From: Phycicoccus sp. CSK15P-2 | Lineage (GTDB): Bacteria; Actinomycetota; Actinomycetes; Actinomycetales; Dermatophilaceae | Assembly (NCBI RefSeq): GCF_016888005.1 | Contig: NZ_JAFDVE010000014.1 | Span: forward strand, 124,001-188,000 | DNA: 64,000 bases | Direction: 5' to 3' | Shown: positions 43,333 through 50,585 of the stretch, piece by piece | Layout: the number at the start of each line of letters is the position of its first letter | Position numbering within the stretch: the stretch's first letter is position 1 | Position numbers and translations under genes: made by a program | Notes under the pieces: model-generated | The model's database searches: none | What the model was told of the DNA's origin: nothing | What the model saw: the letters and a program-made list of their open reading frames with translations, nothing else

Positions 43333-44414
43333 CGGCCCTCCCGTTCCTCGCCCGGCTGCCGGGGTGTCCCGCGTCCGGTGGGCTCGGCGGCCACGACGAG
43401 GTCGGGAGTCAGCTCGGCCGGGCGTGCCGCACCGGTGAGCGCCATGGCGTGCTCGAGCTCGTCGGCGAGGGTCGTCAGCACCCGGCGCACGCCGGTGGCG
43501 CCCTCGACCGCCAGGCCCCACAGCACGGGACGGCCGACGAGCACGGCGCTCGCCCCCAGCGCCAGCGCCACCAGCACGTCCGTGCCGCGCCTGATGCCCC
43601 CGTCGAGGAGCACCGGCACGGCGCCGCCGACGGCGTCGACGACGGCGGGCAGGGCGTCGAGCGTCGCCGTCACGCGGTCCAGCTGGCGGCCCCCGTGGTT
43701 GGAGACCACCAGGCCGTCGATGCCGTGCTCCACCGCGAGGTGGGCGTCCGCCGGGTGCAGGACACCCTTGAGCAGGACGGGCAGCTCGGTGGCCTCGCGC
43801 AGCCGGTCGACGCGGTCCCAGTCGAGGTCGGCGTCCATCGCGATGTCGCGCACCCGGCCGTCCTCGTCCCGCATGTTCTCGCACGCCATCCCGGCAGGGA
43901 GGTCGAGGAAGCCGTTGGCCAGGTCCCGCGGTCGACGGCCGAACACGGGCGAGTCCACGGTGACCACCAGGGCTCGACACCCTGCGGCCTCGGCGCGTCG
44001 CACCACGGTCTCGGTGAACCCCCGGTCCGGCTGGAGGTAGAGCTGGAACCACAGAGGAGCCCCGGCGGCGGCGATCTTCTCGACCGGTTGGGTGGCCGCC
44101 ATGCCCGCCACCATCAGGCTGCCGGCAGCGGCCACGCCGGCCGCGGTCTCGGCCTCGCCGCCGGGGTGGGCGAGCAGGTGGAAGGCGGTGGGCGCCACCA
44201 GGACGGGAGTGTCCAGCGTGGTGCCGAGCAGCGTGGTGCGCAGGTCGCGGCTGCCGACCGGACGCAGGACCCGGGGGCGCAGCCGCCACAGGTCGAATGC
44301 CTGCTCGTTCTCGCGCAGCGTGCGCTCGTCGCCGGCACCACCGGCGATGTAGTCCCAGTGGACCGGGTCGAGCTTCGAGCGTGCAGCGTCGGCGAGGCCG
44401 TCGAGCCCGGCCAC
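43329..44414 (-). CDS. FMN-dependent alpha-hydroxy-acid oxidase/dehydrogenase
   Basis: 361 aa from GTG 44414, one base after the upstream FAD-monooxygenase stop. Family motifs: YIAGGAGDERTLRENE, APTAFHLLAHPGGE, LWFQLYLQPDRG, VTVDSPVFGRRPRD, VSNHGGRQLD (catalytic His) and LLDGGIRRGTDVLVALALGA. It oxidises 2-hydroxy acids to keto acids with FMN (lactate, mandelate or hydroxymandelate oxidase type). Linkage to a P450 and an FAD monooxygenase suggests a tailoring step in a small pathway rather than lactate catabolism. Confidence 0.9.
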   Translation of the reverse strand: MAGLDGLADAARSKLDPVHWDYIAGGAGDERTLRENEQAFDLWRLRPRVLRPVGSRDLRTTLLGTTLDTPVLVAPTAFHLLAHPGGEAETAAGVAAAGSLMVAGMAATQPVEKIAAAGAPLWFQLYLQPDRGFTETVVRRAEAAGCRALVVTVDSPVFGRRPRDLANGFLDLPAGMACENMRDEDGRVRDIAMDADLDWDRVDRLREATELPVLLKGVLHPADAHLAVEHGIDGLVVSNHGGRQLDRVTATLDALPAVVDAVGGAVPVLLDGGIRRGTDVLVALALGASAVLVGRPVLWGLAVEGATGVRRVLTTLADELEHAMALTGAARPAELTPDLVVAAEPTGRGTPRQPGEEREGR

Positions 44415-44415
44415 G

Positions 44416-46071
44416 TCAGACCTCGGCTGGGGCGAGACAGGACCCGACGAACGCGGCCAGCGGAGCGATGTGCCCCTCGGGACGGTCCCACTGGTTCTCG
44501 AGGTTCTCGGCCATGTGATGGGTCGCGACCACCTCGCCGTCGCGGTGCAGACGCACGACCGGGTGGAGGTAGGCGGCGTCGTAGGCCTGGGTGGCGTCGT
44601 CCTGGGCGCTGCGGCCGATGCTGATGTCGAAGGGGTCGACCTTGTCGTGGTCCGGCCCGTACTCCAGGGTGACGACGAAGGCCCCGTCGGGGTGATGGCC
44701 GGGTTCGTCCAGGCCTTCCTCGGCGAAGTACCCGACCGGGAGCTCCTCGTGGTACCGGGCCTCCGAGCCGTGGATGGTGACGACATCGGCCAGCACGCCG
44801 AACTGCTGCCACAGGGCCGAGGTCCGGTTGATACGGGCGACGACGGCGTCGGTGATGGCCTCGGGGGTGGCGTCCAGGGTCCGGGACGGCCAGGGGCAGC
44901 CGTGGTGGCGCCGCCGCATGATGTGGTGCAGGGCGCGCACCGCGTAGCGGAACCCGTGGATGAACCCGTTGGTGGAGACCTTGTAGTCGCGTTGCTGGGT
45001 GAGGGTCCCGGCGAAGTACAGGCCGGGAACGTCGACCGACTCGAACGCCGACGTCTGTGCCGGGAAGCGGTCGTTGATCGCCAGCGCGGGGCGAGCCGAC
45101 TCGTCGAAGATCCCCACGTCGAACCGGAACCCCGTGCAGGCCAGCACCCGGTCGTACTGCAGCTCCTTGACGACCTCGTCGGCCCGGGAGAAGCTGAAGG
45201 ACACGCGGTAGCCGTCGCCGTCCCGCTCGATCTTGGTGACCGTGCCGTCGAGCACCGCGTTGGCGGACTTGAGCTGGTAGGTGTCCAGGAAGTTGTTGTT
45301 CACGGCCCGTAGGTGCCCGACGAAGTGGGACTGCCAGGCCAGCCGGATCGAGCGCGGACCGGCCACGTGGATCAGGGTGGTCGTCTCGATGAGGCTGTCG
45401 GCGGTCTCGAACGCAGAGTTCCCCTTGCCGATGATGAGCACCCGCTGGTCCAGGTAGTCGGCCGGGTCGGCCGACATCGTGGTGTAGGGCTCGGCCAGCT
45501 CGAGCCCGTCGATGTCCGGCAGGTAGGGCCGGGACACGCCGGTGGCGACCACCACGCGGCGAGCACGGTACGTCGTGGTGGGAACGCCGGCGGGCATGCC
45601 GGCCGCCTCGTCGCCTGGGCCGTCCGAGTGGCCGCTGTCGACGGTCCGCACCTCGAACACGCCGTCGGTGTCCCGGGAGACCCGGGTCACCCGCTCGCCG
45701 TACCGGACCTTCACGCCCGTCCGGTCGGCGAAGTCGCCCAGGTAGTCGACCATCACGTCGGCCTCCGGGAAGTACCGGTCGGTGTAGTCGGTGAACCGCA
45801 GTGCCGGGTCGTCGCTGAGCAGCGAGTTCCAGTCGAGCCGCAGGTTGAGCTCGGGGTCGTCCGAGCCGGTGCGGGGCTTGTTGATGGAGATCAGCTGGCG
45901 GTGGCGTGGATAGCGGGCGAAGAACGCGCCCGGACGGTCGGCCGCCTCCAGGACCAGGTAGTCGTCGGTGCCGTCGGCGTCGAGGAGCGCGGCCAGCTGC
46001 AGCCCGGCGGGTCCGGCCCCGATCACGAGGCAGTCCAGCAACCGGGCGTCGTGGGACAGGTCAGCGGTCAA
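44416..46071 (-). CDS. FAD-dependent monooxygenase/oxidoreductase (FOXRED2-like)
   Basis: 551 aa. The only sensible start is TTG 46071, with GGAG 7 nt upstream. FAD motif VIGAGPAGLQLA near the N-terminus; NADPH motif IIGKGNSAFETA about residues 210-225; ATGVSRPYLPD between them; and GLYFAGTLTQQRDYKVSTNGFIHGFRYAVRAL near residue 350, which resembles FOXRED2-type flavoproteins. A roughly 150-residue C-terminal region is family-specific. First gene of the minus-strand operon with the hydroxy-acid oxidase and P450. Substrate unknown. Confidence 0.87.
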   Translation of the reverse strand: MTADLSHDARLLDCLVIGAGPAGLQLAALLDADGTDDYLVLEAADRPGAFFARYPRHRQLISINKPRTGSDDPELNLRLDWNSLLSDDPALRFTDYTDRYFPEADVMVDYLGDFADRTGVKVRYGERVTRVSRDTDGVFEVRTVDSGHSDGPGDEAAGMPAGVPTTTYRARRVVVATGVSRPYLPDIDGLELAEPYTTMSADPADYLDQRVLIIGKGNSAFETADSLIETTTLIHVAGPRSIRLAWQSHFVGHLRAVNNNFLDTYQLKSANAVLDGTVTKIERDGDGYRVSFSFSRADEVVKELQYDRVLACTGFRFDVGIFDESARPALAINDRFPAQTSAFESVDVPGLYFAGTLTQQRDYKVSTNGFIHGFRYAVRALHHIMRRRHHGCPWPSRTLDATPEAITDAVVARINRTSALWQQFGVLADVVTIHGSEARYHEELPVGYFAEEGLDEPGHHPDGAFVVTLEYGPDHDKVDPFDISIGRSAQDDATQAYDAAYLHPVVRLHRDGEVVATHHMAENLENQWDRPEGHIAPLAAFVGSCLAPAEV

Positions 46072-46130
46072 CGCTCTACTCCAGTCGGTCGGGGACGTGG
46101 CGGTCGGCCCTCAAGGTCCGCGCCGGAGCC

Positions 46131-46245
46131 GCGGGGGGGGGGCCCGCCCCCGCCCCCCCCCCCCCCCCCAACCCGGGGGGCCGGGGGGGGCGGCCCCACA
46201 GGGCCCCCGCGGGGGGGGGGGGCGGGGGCCGCCCCCCCCCCGCGG
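46131..46245. other. Low-complexity G/C homopolymer block, probable artefact
   Basis: About 115 nt of G and C runs with only scattered A/T, in the 307-nt divergent promoter region between the FAD monooxygenase and the adenylating enzyme. The normal-looking sequence either side (46072-46130 and 46246-46378) carries no gene, and promoter elements may be lost inside the block. Confidence 0.75.
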
Positions 46246-46378
46246 CCCTGCAGACATCGGCGTCGAGCGGGTGTTCGCGTGTGACAGTAGCCAGTTCATC
46301 TCAGAACTCTCTGAGATCCCATCACTACGTTGGCCGCCGTGACGGATGTCGAGCCGACCACCGAGGTCAGGACCTGCG

Positions 46379-47884
46379 GTGTCTGACCCGCCCGCAATCC
46401 GTCCCGGGGAGGCCACGGACGGGGTCTGGCCGCAGCCGCTGCTCGACCGTCTCGAGGCCGGCGGCGACCGCCCGGTGTTCGAGGATGGCGACGTGGTCAC
46501 CACTGCCGCCGAGCTGTCGGCGATGGTCCGGCGCACCGCCCGAGGGCTGCGTCTGCGGGGCATCGGTCCGGGCGACGGCGTGGCCCTCGCCGTCGGCGTC
46601 GACGCGCCGGGCCTGGCGGCGGTCCTCGCCTCCTTCGCGGTGGGGGCTCGGGTGAGCGGCCTACGGCCCGAGCTGACCACGGCCCAGGTGGAGTTCGTCT
46701 GCGAGCGGGACGAGGCCGTCCTGGTCGACGACGCGGTCGTGGCCGAGCTGGCCGCGACCCCGGACGACGGGGTGCCGCTGCGTGCGTCCGGGCGCGTCGC
46801 CGACGTCGCGCGGATCGTCAACACCAGCGGCAGCACCGGGAACCCCAAGGGGTGCTGCCAGACCTACGGGGCGATGAGCAGGAGCTGGGGCCCCTACCCG
46901 GACCGGTGGCCCCCGGCCGTGCGGGAGCTGGCGTCCCGTCTCCGGCGCTACCTGGTGTTCGGCTCGCTGAGCAGCCAGGTGATGCTGGAGTACGCCGTCC
47001 TGACGTTGACCGCCGGGGGGACCCTCGTGGCGGCTCACCCACCAGGGTTTCCCGGGGCCGTCGTCCGGCATCGTGCCACGGCGAGCGTCATCACGGTCGG
47101 CAAGCTCCACCAGCTCGTCCTCGCGCAGCGTGCCGACCCGGCCGACCTGTCCGGCCTGGAGGCGCTGCTCGTCTCCGGCTCACCGCTGGAGCCGGGGCGG
47201 CTGGCCCAGGCGCTCGACGTCCTCGGCCCGGTGGTGTTCCACGGGTACGGGCAGACCGAGACCGGGATGATCGCCATGGCGACGCCCGAGGAGATGCTGG
47301 CGTCGCCCGGGACGATGGCCACGGTGGGCCGTCCGCCCGCAGAGGTCGACGTGTCGGTGCGTGACGGCGAGCTGTACGTCCGGACCCCGTCGCAGGCGTG
47401 CTGCTACCGCGGCGACGAGGACGAGACGGCAGCGGTGTTCGTGGACGGCTGGGTCCGCACCCGTGACCTGGCCGAGGTGGACGACGACGGCTACCTGCGG
47501 CTGCTGGGGCGGGTTCGCGACGTCGTCATCGTCGACGCCAACCTCGTGTACGCCGGCCCGGTCGAGCGGGTGCTGGCCGCCGCCCCGGGCGTGGCCGAGG
47601 CCTACGTCGTCGGCCGCCCCGACGACCGCACGGGTGAGGCCGTGCACGCGTTCGTTGTGCCGCTCCCCGGGTGCCGGCCCGACCTCGAGGGCCTCCGCCG
47701 GGCGGTGACCGACCGGCTCGGGCGTGGGGCGACACCGGCGACGGTCACCGTGATCGACCGGGTCCCGGTGTCCGCCAGTGGCAAGCCCGACAAGTCCGCG
47801 CTGCGGAGCCCGCAGGTGGTGGACTCGCTCCGGCTCGTCCCGCCCGGGCCCCGTGAGCGTCAGATTCCGGGGACCATCCGATGA
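46379..47884 (+). CDS. Acyl-adenylating enzyme / acyl-CoA ligase (ANL superfamily)
   Basis: 501 aa from GTG 46379 (AGGA 6 nt upstream); ATG 46346 in the same frame is possible but lacks an RBS. ANL motifs: NTSGSTGNPKG (P-loop), GYGQTETG, YRGDEDE, RTRDLAEVDDDGYLRLLGR and the C-terminal catalytic Lys in SASGKPDKSAL. It activates a carboxylic acid as an acyl-adenylate and then transfers it, usually to CoA. It is divergent from the FMO/oxidase/P450 operon and overlaps a 96-aa gene by 4 nt. Likely the substrate-activating step of the putative cluster. Confidence 0.9.
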   Translation: MSDPPAIRPGEATDGVWPQPLLDRLEAGGDRPVFEDGDVVTTAAELSAMVRRTARGLRLRGIGPGDGVALAVGVDAPGLAAVLASFAVGARVSGLRPELTTAQVEFVCERDEAVLVDDAVVAELAATPDDGVPLRASGRVADVARIVNTSGSTGNPKGCCQTYGAMSRSWGPYPDRWPPAVRELASRLRRYLVFGSLSSQVMLEYAVLTLTAGGTLVAAHPPGFPGAVVRHRATASVITVGKLHQLVLAQRADPADLSGLEALLVSGSPLEPGRLAQALDVLGPVVFHGYGQTETGMIAMATPEEMLASPGTMATVGRPPAEVDVSVRDGELYVRTPSQACCYRGDEDETAAVFVDGWVRTRDLAEVDDDGYLRLLGRVRDVVIVDANLVYAGPVERVLAAAPGVAEAYVVGRPDDRTGEAVHAFVVPLPGCRPDLEGLRRAVTDRLGRGATPATVTVIDRVPVSASGKPDKSALRSPQVVDSLRLVPPGPRERQIPGTIR

Positions 47885-48171
47885 AGCAGCGGCTCGTCCC
47901 GCGCAACGACGTCCGCAACCAGACGATGCAGCCCGAGCCGCGGCAGGTCGAGTGGGCCGTCGACCAGGCCGTCCGAGGCGTCCTCACTACCTCGCGCCCG
48001 GCGAACTGGAACCCCGAGGACGTCCACGGCATCGTCGCGGGCTGGAACCGGACCCCGGGGGAGTCGGGCAACGTCGCGTTGCCCTCGCAGCAGTCCTTCC
48101 ACCCGAAAGTGTCCGGGCACGGCGACTACGCCACGTCGATGAACGCGACGCTGCGGCAGATGGGTCTCTGA
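47881..48171 (+). CDS. 96-aa protein translationally coupled to the adenylating enzyme
   Basis: ATG 47881 overlaps the ligase stop (ATGA). It has no signal peptide, membrane segment, cysteine or carrier-protein Ser motif. The N-terminus is charged and Gln/Arg rich, the middle has ANWNPEDVHGIVAGWNRT, and the tail is Gly/Ser/His rich. I do not recognise the family. Coupling and cluster position suggest a partner or peptide substrate of the pathway, but nothing in the sequence fixes its role. Confidence 0.65.
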   Translation: MKQRLVPRNDVRNQTMQPEPRQVEWAVDQAVRGVLTTSRPANWNPEDVHGIVAGWNRTPGESGNVALPSQQSFHPKVSGHGDYATSMNATLRQMGL

Positions 48172-48177
48172 GCCCGG

Positions 48178-48651
48178 GTGCCGATCACCGCGTCCCGGCG
48201 CACGCCGGCCACCGGTCCGCGACCGGTGGCCGGCGTCGTCGCCGTCGTCATCACCATCCTGCTCGCCGGCGGGTGCGCGAGCCCGCGGGAGCAGGCACGG
48301 GAGGACGCGACGTCGGCGGTCCGGGACTCGGCGGAGGCGCTGCGCTCCCGGATCGCGGCGGCCGCGGCGGGGACGGCCGGAGCCGACCAGCTGGAGGCGG
48401 TCCGGGCCGTCCTGCCCGACCAGCCTCTCGAGGCGGCGTCCGAGGGTCCCGGCGTCGTCGTCACGGGTTCCCTCACCGCGCGATCCGAGGCCGGCGGGGG
48501 GCTGTCCTACGAGCAGTTCGTCGCCCGGCTCTGCCTGCGGTACACCGTGCGTGAAGGGTCCGGCGAGACGTCGGTGGCGGATGCGCCCTGCCCGGCAGGC
48601 GGTGACGTCCCGCCCGCCGACGGCGTCGTCACCCTCGACGGCGACCCGTGA
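48178..48651 (+). CDS. Small putative lipoprotein
   Basis: 157 aa from GTG 48178, 6 nt after the previous stop. A hydrophobic segment ending in lipobox LLAGGC gives a lipidated Cys near residue 33. It is followed by a helical Ala/Glu/Arg region and a domain with two further cysteines (LCLRYTV, APCPAGG). Unknown function. It may be co-transcribed with the adenylating enzyme pair. Confidence 0.65.
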   Translation: MPITASRRTPATGPRPVAGVVAVVITILLAGGCASPREQAREDATSAVRDSAEALRSRIAAAAAGTAGADQLEAVRAVLPDQPLEAASEGPGVVVTGSLTARSEAGGGLSYEQFVARLCLRYTVREGSGETSVADAPCPAGGDVPPADGVVTLDGDP

Positions 48652-48667
48652 GGGCCGGCCCGCGGGC

Positions 48668-48843
48668 GGTCAGGCTTACTCCATCGGCCTCGGCCGAGCC
48701 TCACCGGAACCTCCGCCGCCGTCCTCGTCCACGGCCTGGACATCACCATCCTGGACACCGCCACCGGCGAGGTCCTGCGCACCCTCACCCTCGACAGGAC
48801 CCGCAGGGACCAACCCCAGACACCACGAAACCCCCGAACCTGA
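48668..48843 (+). pseudogene. Frameshifted C-terminal remnant of an IS481-type transposase
   Basis: One frame gives AYSIGLGRA, a second then gives VLVHGLDITILDTATGEVL and RTLTLDRTRRDQPQ up to a stop at 48841. This is the typical C-terminus of IS481/IS3-type integrase-core transposases of actinobacteria (HHIGxGR...LTLDPTRDYQP), broken by a frameshift. No terminal inverted repeat or upstream catalytic domain remains. It adjoins a tRNA-Pro gene, a common insertion locus. Confidence 0.65.
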
Positions 48844-48858
48844 CGGTTCGGGGGTTTC
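48827..48858 (-). terminator. Terminator after tRNA-Pro
   Basis: Perfect 14-bp stem (48827-48840 with 48845-48858), 4-nt loop, 23 nt beyond the tRNA 3' end. The symmetric stem could also terminate plus-strand transcripts. Confidence 0.8.
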
Positions 48859-48879
48859 CGATGTCCCGAGACATCACAC

Positions 48880-48955
<76 letters not shown>

Positions 48956-49041
48956 TGGCATGTCACCGAGGCCCTCCGGCCGCAGCGACACCCGAGGATA
49001 GCCGACCGGCCGGGGCCATCCGAAATCGGTCCGTGCCGGTC

Positions 49042-50010
49042 TCAGAACTCCCGGGCGACGAGGGTGAGCAGTGTCGCCTCCGGCCGGCAGGCGAACCGCA
49101 CCGGCGCGTACGGCGAGGTCCCCAGACCGGCGGAGACGTGCAGCCACGCCGCGTCCTCGGGGGCCTCGGACGACGGCCTGACCCGGCCTCGGCGCCCCTC
49201 GGTCCCCGCGCCCGGCCACCACCGCGACACGCCCTTGGCGCGGCCCGTGTCGAGGTCGCAGTTCGTGACGAGCGCGCCGTAGACCGGCAGGGCCAGCTGG
49301 CCGCCGTGGGTGTGGCCCGCGAGCACGAGCCCGGCTCCGTCGGCGGTCATCGCGTCGAGTACCCGCTGGTACGGGGCGTGCACGAGCCCCATCGTCAGCG
49401 AGACGTCGTCCCGGGCGGGCCCGGCGACGTCCTCGTAGCGGTCGTACTCGACGTGGGGGTCGTTGACGCCGACGAGCTCGACCCGGTGCTCGCCCATCTC
49501 GACGACCGTGCGGGCGTTGTCGAGATCGGACCACCCGCCGGCGCGCAGGCCGTCGACGAGGGCCTCGACCGGGAGGTTCCGACGGGCCGTCGGCGCCTTG
49601 GCGTGCTGTGTGGTCAGGTAGAGCGCAGGATTCTTCGGCACCGGGGCGAAGTAGTCGTTCGACCCGAGGACGAATGCCCCCGGGAAGGCCATGAGCGGCT
49701 CCATCGCCCGCAGCAGGGGCTCGACGGCCCGCACGTGCGCGAGGTTGTCGCCGGAGTTCACGACGAAGTCCGGCCTGAGCTCGGCGAGCGAGCGGACCCA
49801 CTCGATCTTCTTCGCCTGGCCCGGGGTCAGGTGCAGGTCGGAGACCTGGAGCACCCGCACGGGGGCCGAGCCGGGTGGCAGGACCGGTAGCGCGAACCGG
49901 CGCAGGGCGAACCAGGTGCGTTCGACCAGTGCGGCGTAGGCGACGCCCGCGACCCCGGCCCCGACGACGGTCCCCGCGGCGCGGATGAGTCGTCGCGTCG
50001 TCGGGGTCAT
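49042..50010 (-). CDS. Metallophosphoesterase
   Basis: 322 aa from ATG 50010. An N-terminal hydrophobic segment (about 8-35) may anchor it. Calcineurin-type motifs: VSDLHLTPGQ, NSGDN, LGSNDYF and GHTHGGQ. It matches the gene next to ponA2 in M. tuberculosis (Rv3683). Probably acts on a phosphoester at the membrane; substrate unknown. Confidence 0.92.
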   Translation of the reverse strand: MTPTTRRLIRAAGTVVGAGVAGVAYAALVERTWFALRRFALPVLPPGSAPVRVLQVSDLHLTPGQAKKIEWVRSLAELRPDFVVNSGDNLAHVRAVEPLLRAMEPLMAFPGAFVLGSNDYFAPVPKNPALYLTTQHAKAPTARRNLPVEALVDGLRAGGWSDLDNARTVVEMGEHRVELVGVNDPHVEYDRYEDVAGPARDDVSLTMGLVHAPYQRVLDAMTADGAGLVLAGHTHGGQLALPVYGALVTNCDLDTGRAKGVSRWWPGAGTEGRRGRVRPSSEAPEDAAWLHVSAGLGTSPYAPVRFACRPEATLLTLVAREF

Positions 50011-50111
50011 GGCGCCATCCTCGCAAACACCCGGCGCGGCGCGGCAACCGAGCACCCCATCGCCCTCGAACCCAGGTGCCGTGGCACGGGCCCGGGTGCG
50101 AGACTGCCGCC

Positions 50112-50576
50112 ATGAGCGGAACGAGCCTCAAGGCGCAGCTGCAGCACGACCTCCACGACGCGATGCGAGCCCGGGACAAGGTCCGCTCGGCGACGCTGCG
50201 GATGGCCCTGACGTCGGTCACGACCGCCGAGGTCGCCGGGGACGAGGCCCGCGAGCTCGACGACGACGAGGTCCTGGTCGTCCTGACGAAGGAGGCGAAG
50301 AAGCGCCGGGAGGCGTCCACGGCCTACCGCGGCGCCGGCCGGCAGGAACTCGCCGACGCCGAGGACGCCGAGCTCGCGGTGCTCGAGGGCTACCTGCCCG
50401 CGCAGCTCGGGGACGCCGAGCTCGCGGCGATCGTCGACCGCGCGGTGGAGTCGACCGGTGCGAGCGGCATGGGTGACATGGGCCGGGTCATGAAGGCCGC
50501 CCAGACCGAGGTGGCAGGCCGGGCCGAGGGAGGCCGCGTGGCGGGTGTCGTCCGCGCCCGGCTCTCCGCCCGCTGA
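50112..50576 (+). CDS. GatB/YqeY domain protein
   Basis: 154 aa from ATG 50112. It is the usual stand-alone YqeY length (about 150 aa) with LKAQLQHDLHDAMRARDKVRSATLRM, EGYLPAQLGDAELAAIV and the GMGDMGRVMKA motif. Related to the tail domain of the GatB amidotransferase subunit; cellular role is not well established. It is divergent from the metallophosphoesterase and convergent with the penicillin-binding protein. Confidence 0.92.
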   Translation: MSGTSLKAQLQHDLHDAMRARDKVRSATLRMALTSVTTAEVAGDEARELDDDEVLVVLTKEAKKRREASTAYRGAGRQELADAEDAELAVLEGYLPAQLGDAELAAIVDRAVESTGASGMGDMGRVMKAAQTEVAGRAEGGRVAGVVRARLSAR

Positions 50577-50585
50577 GCGCGAGGG

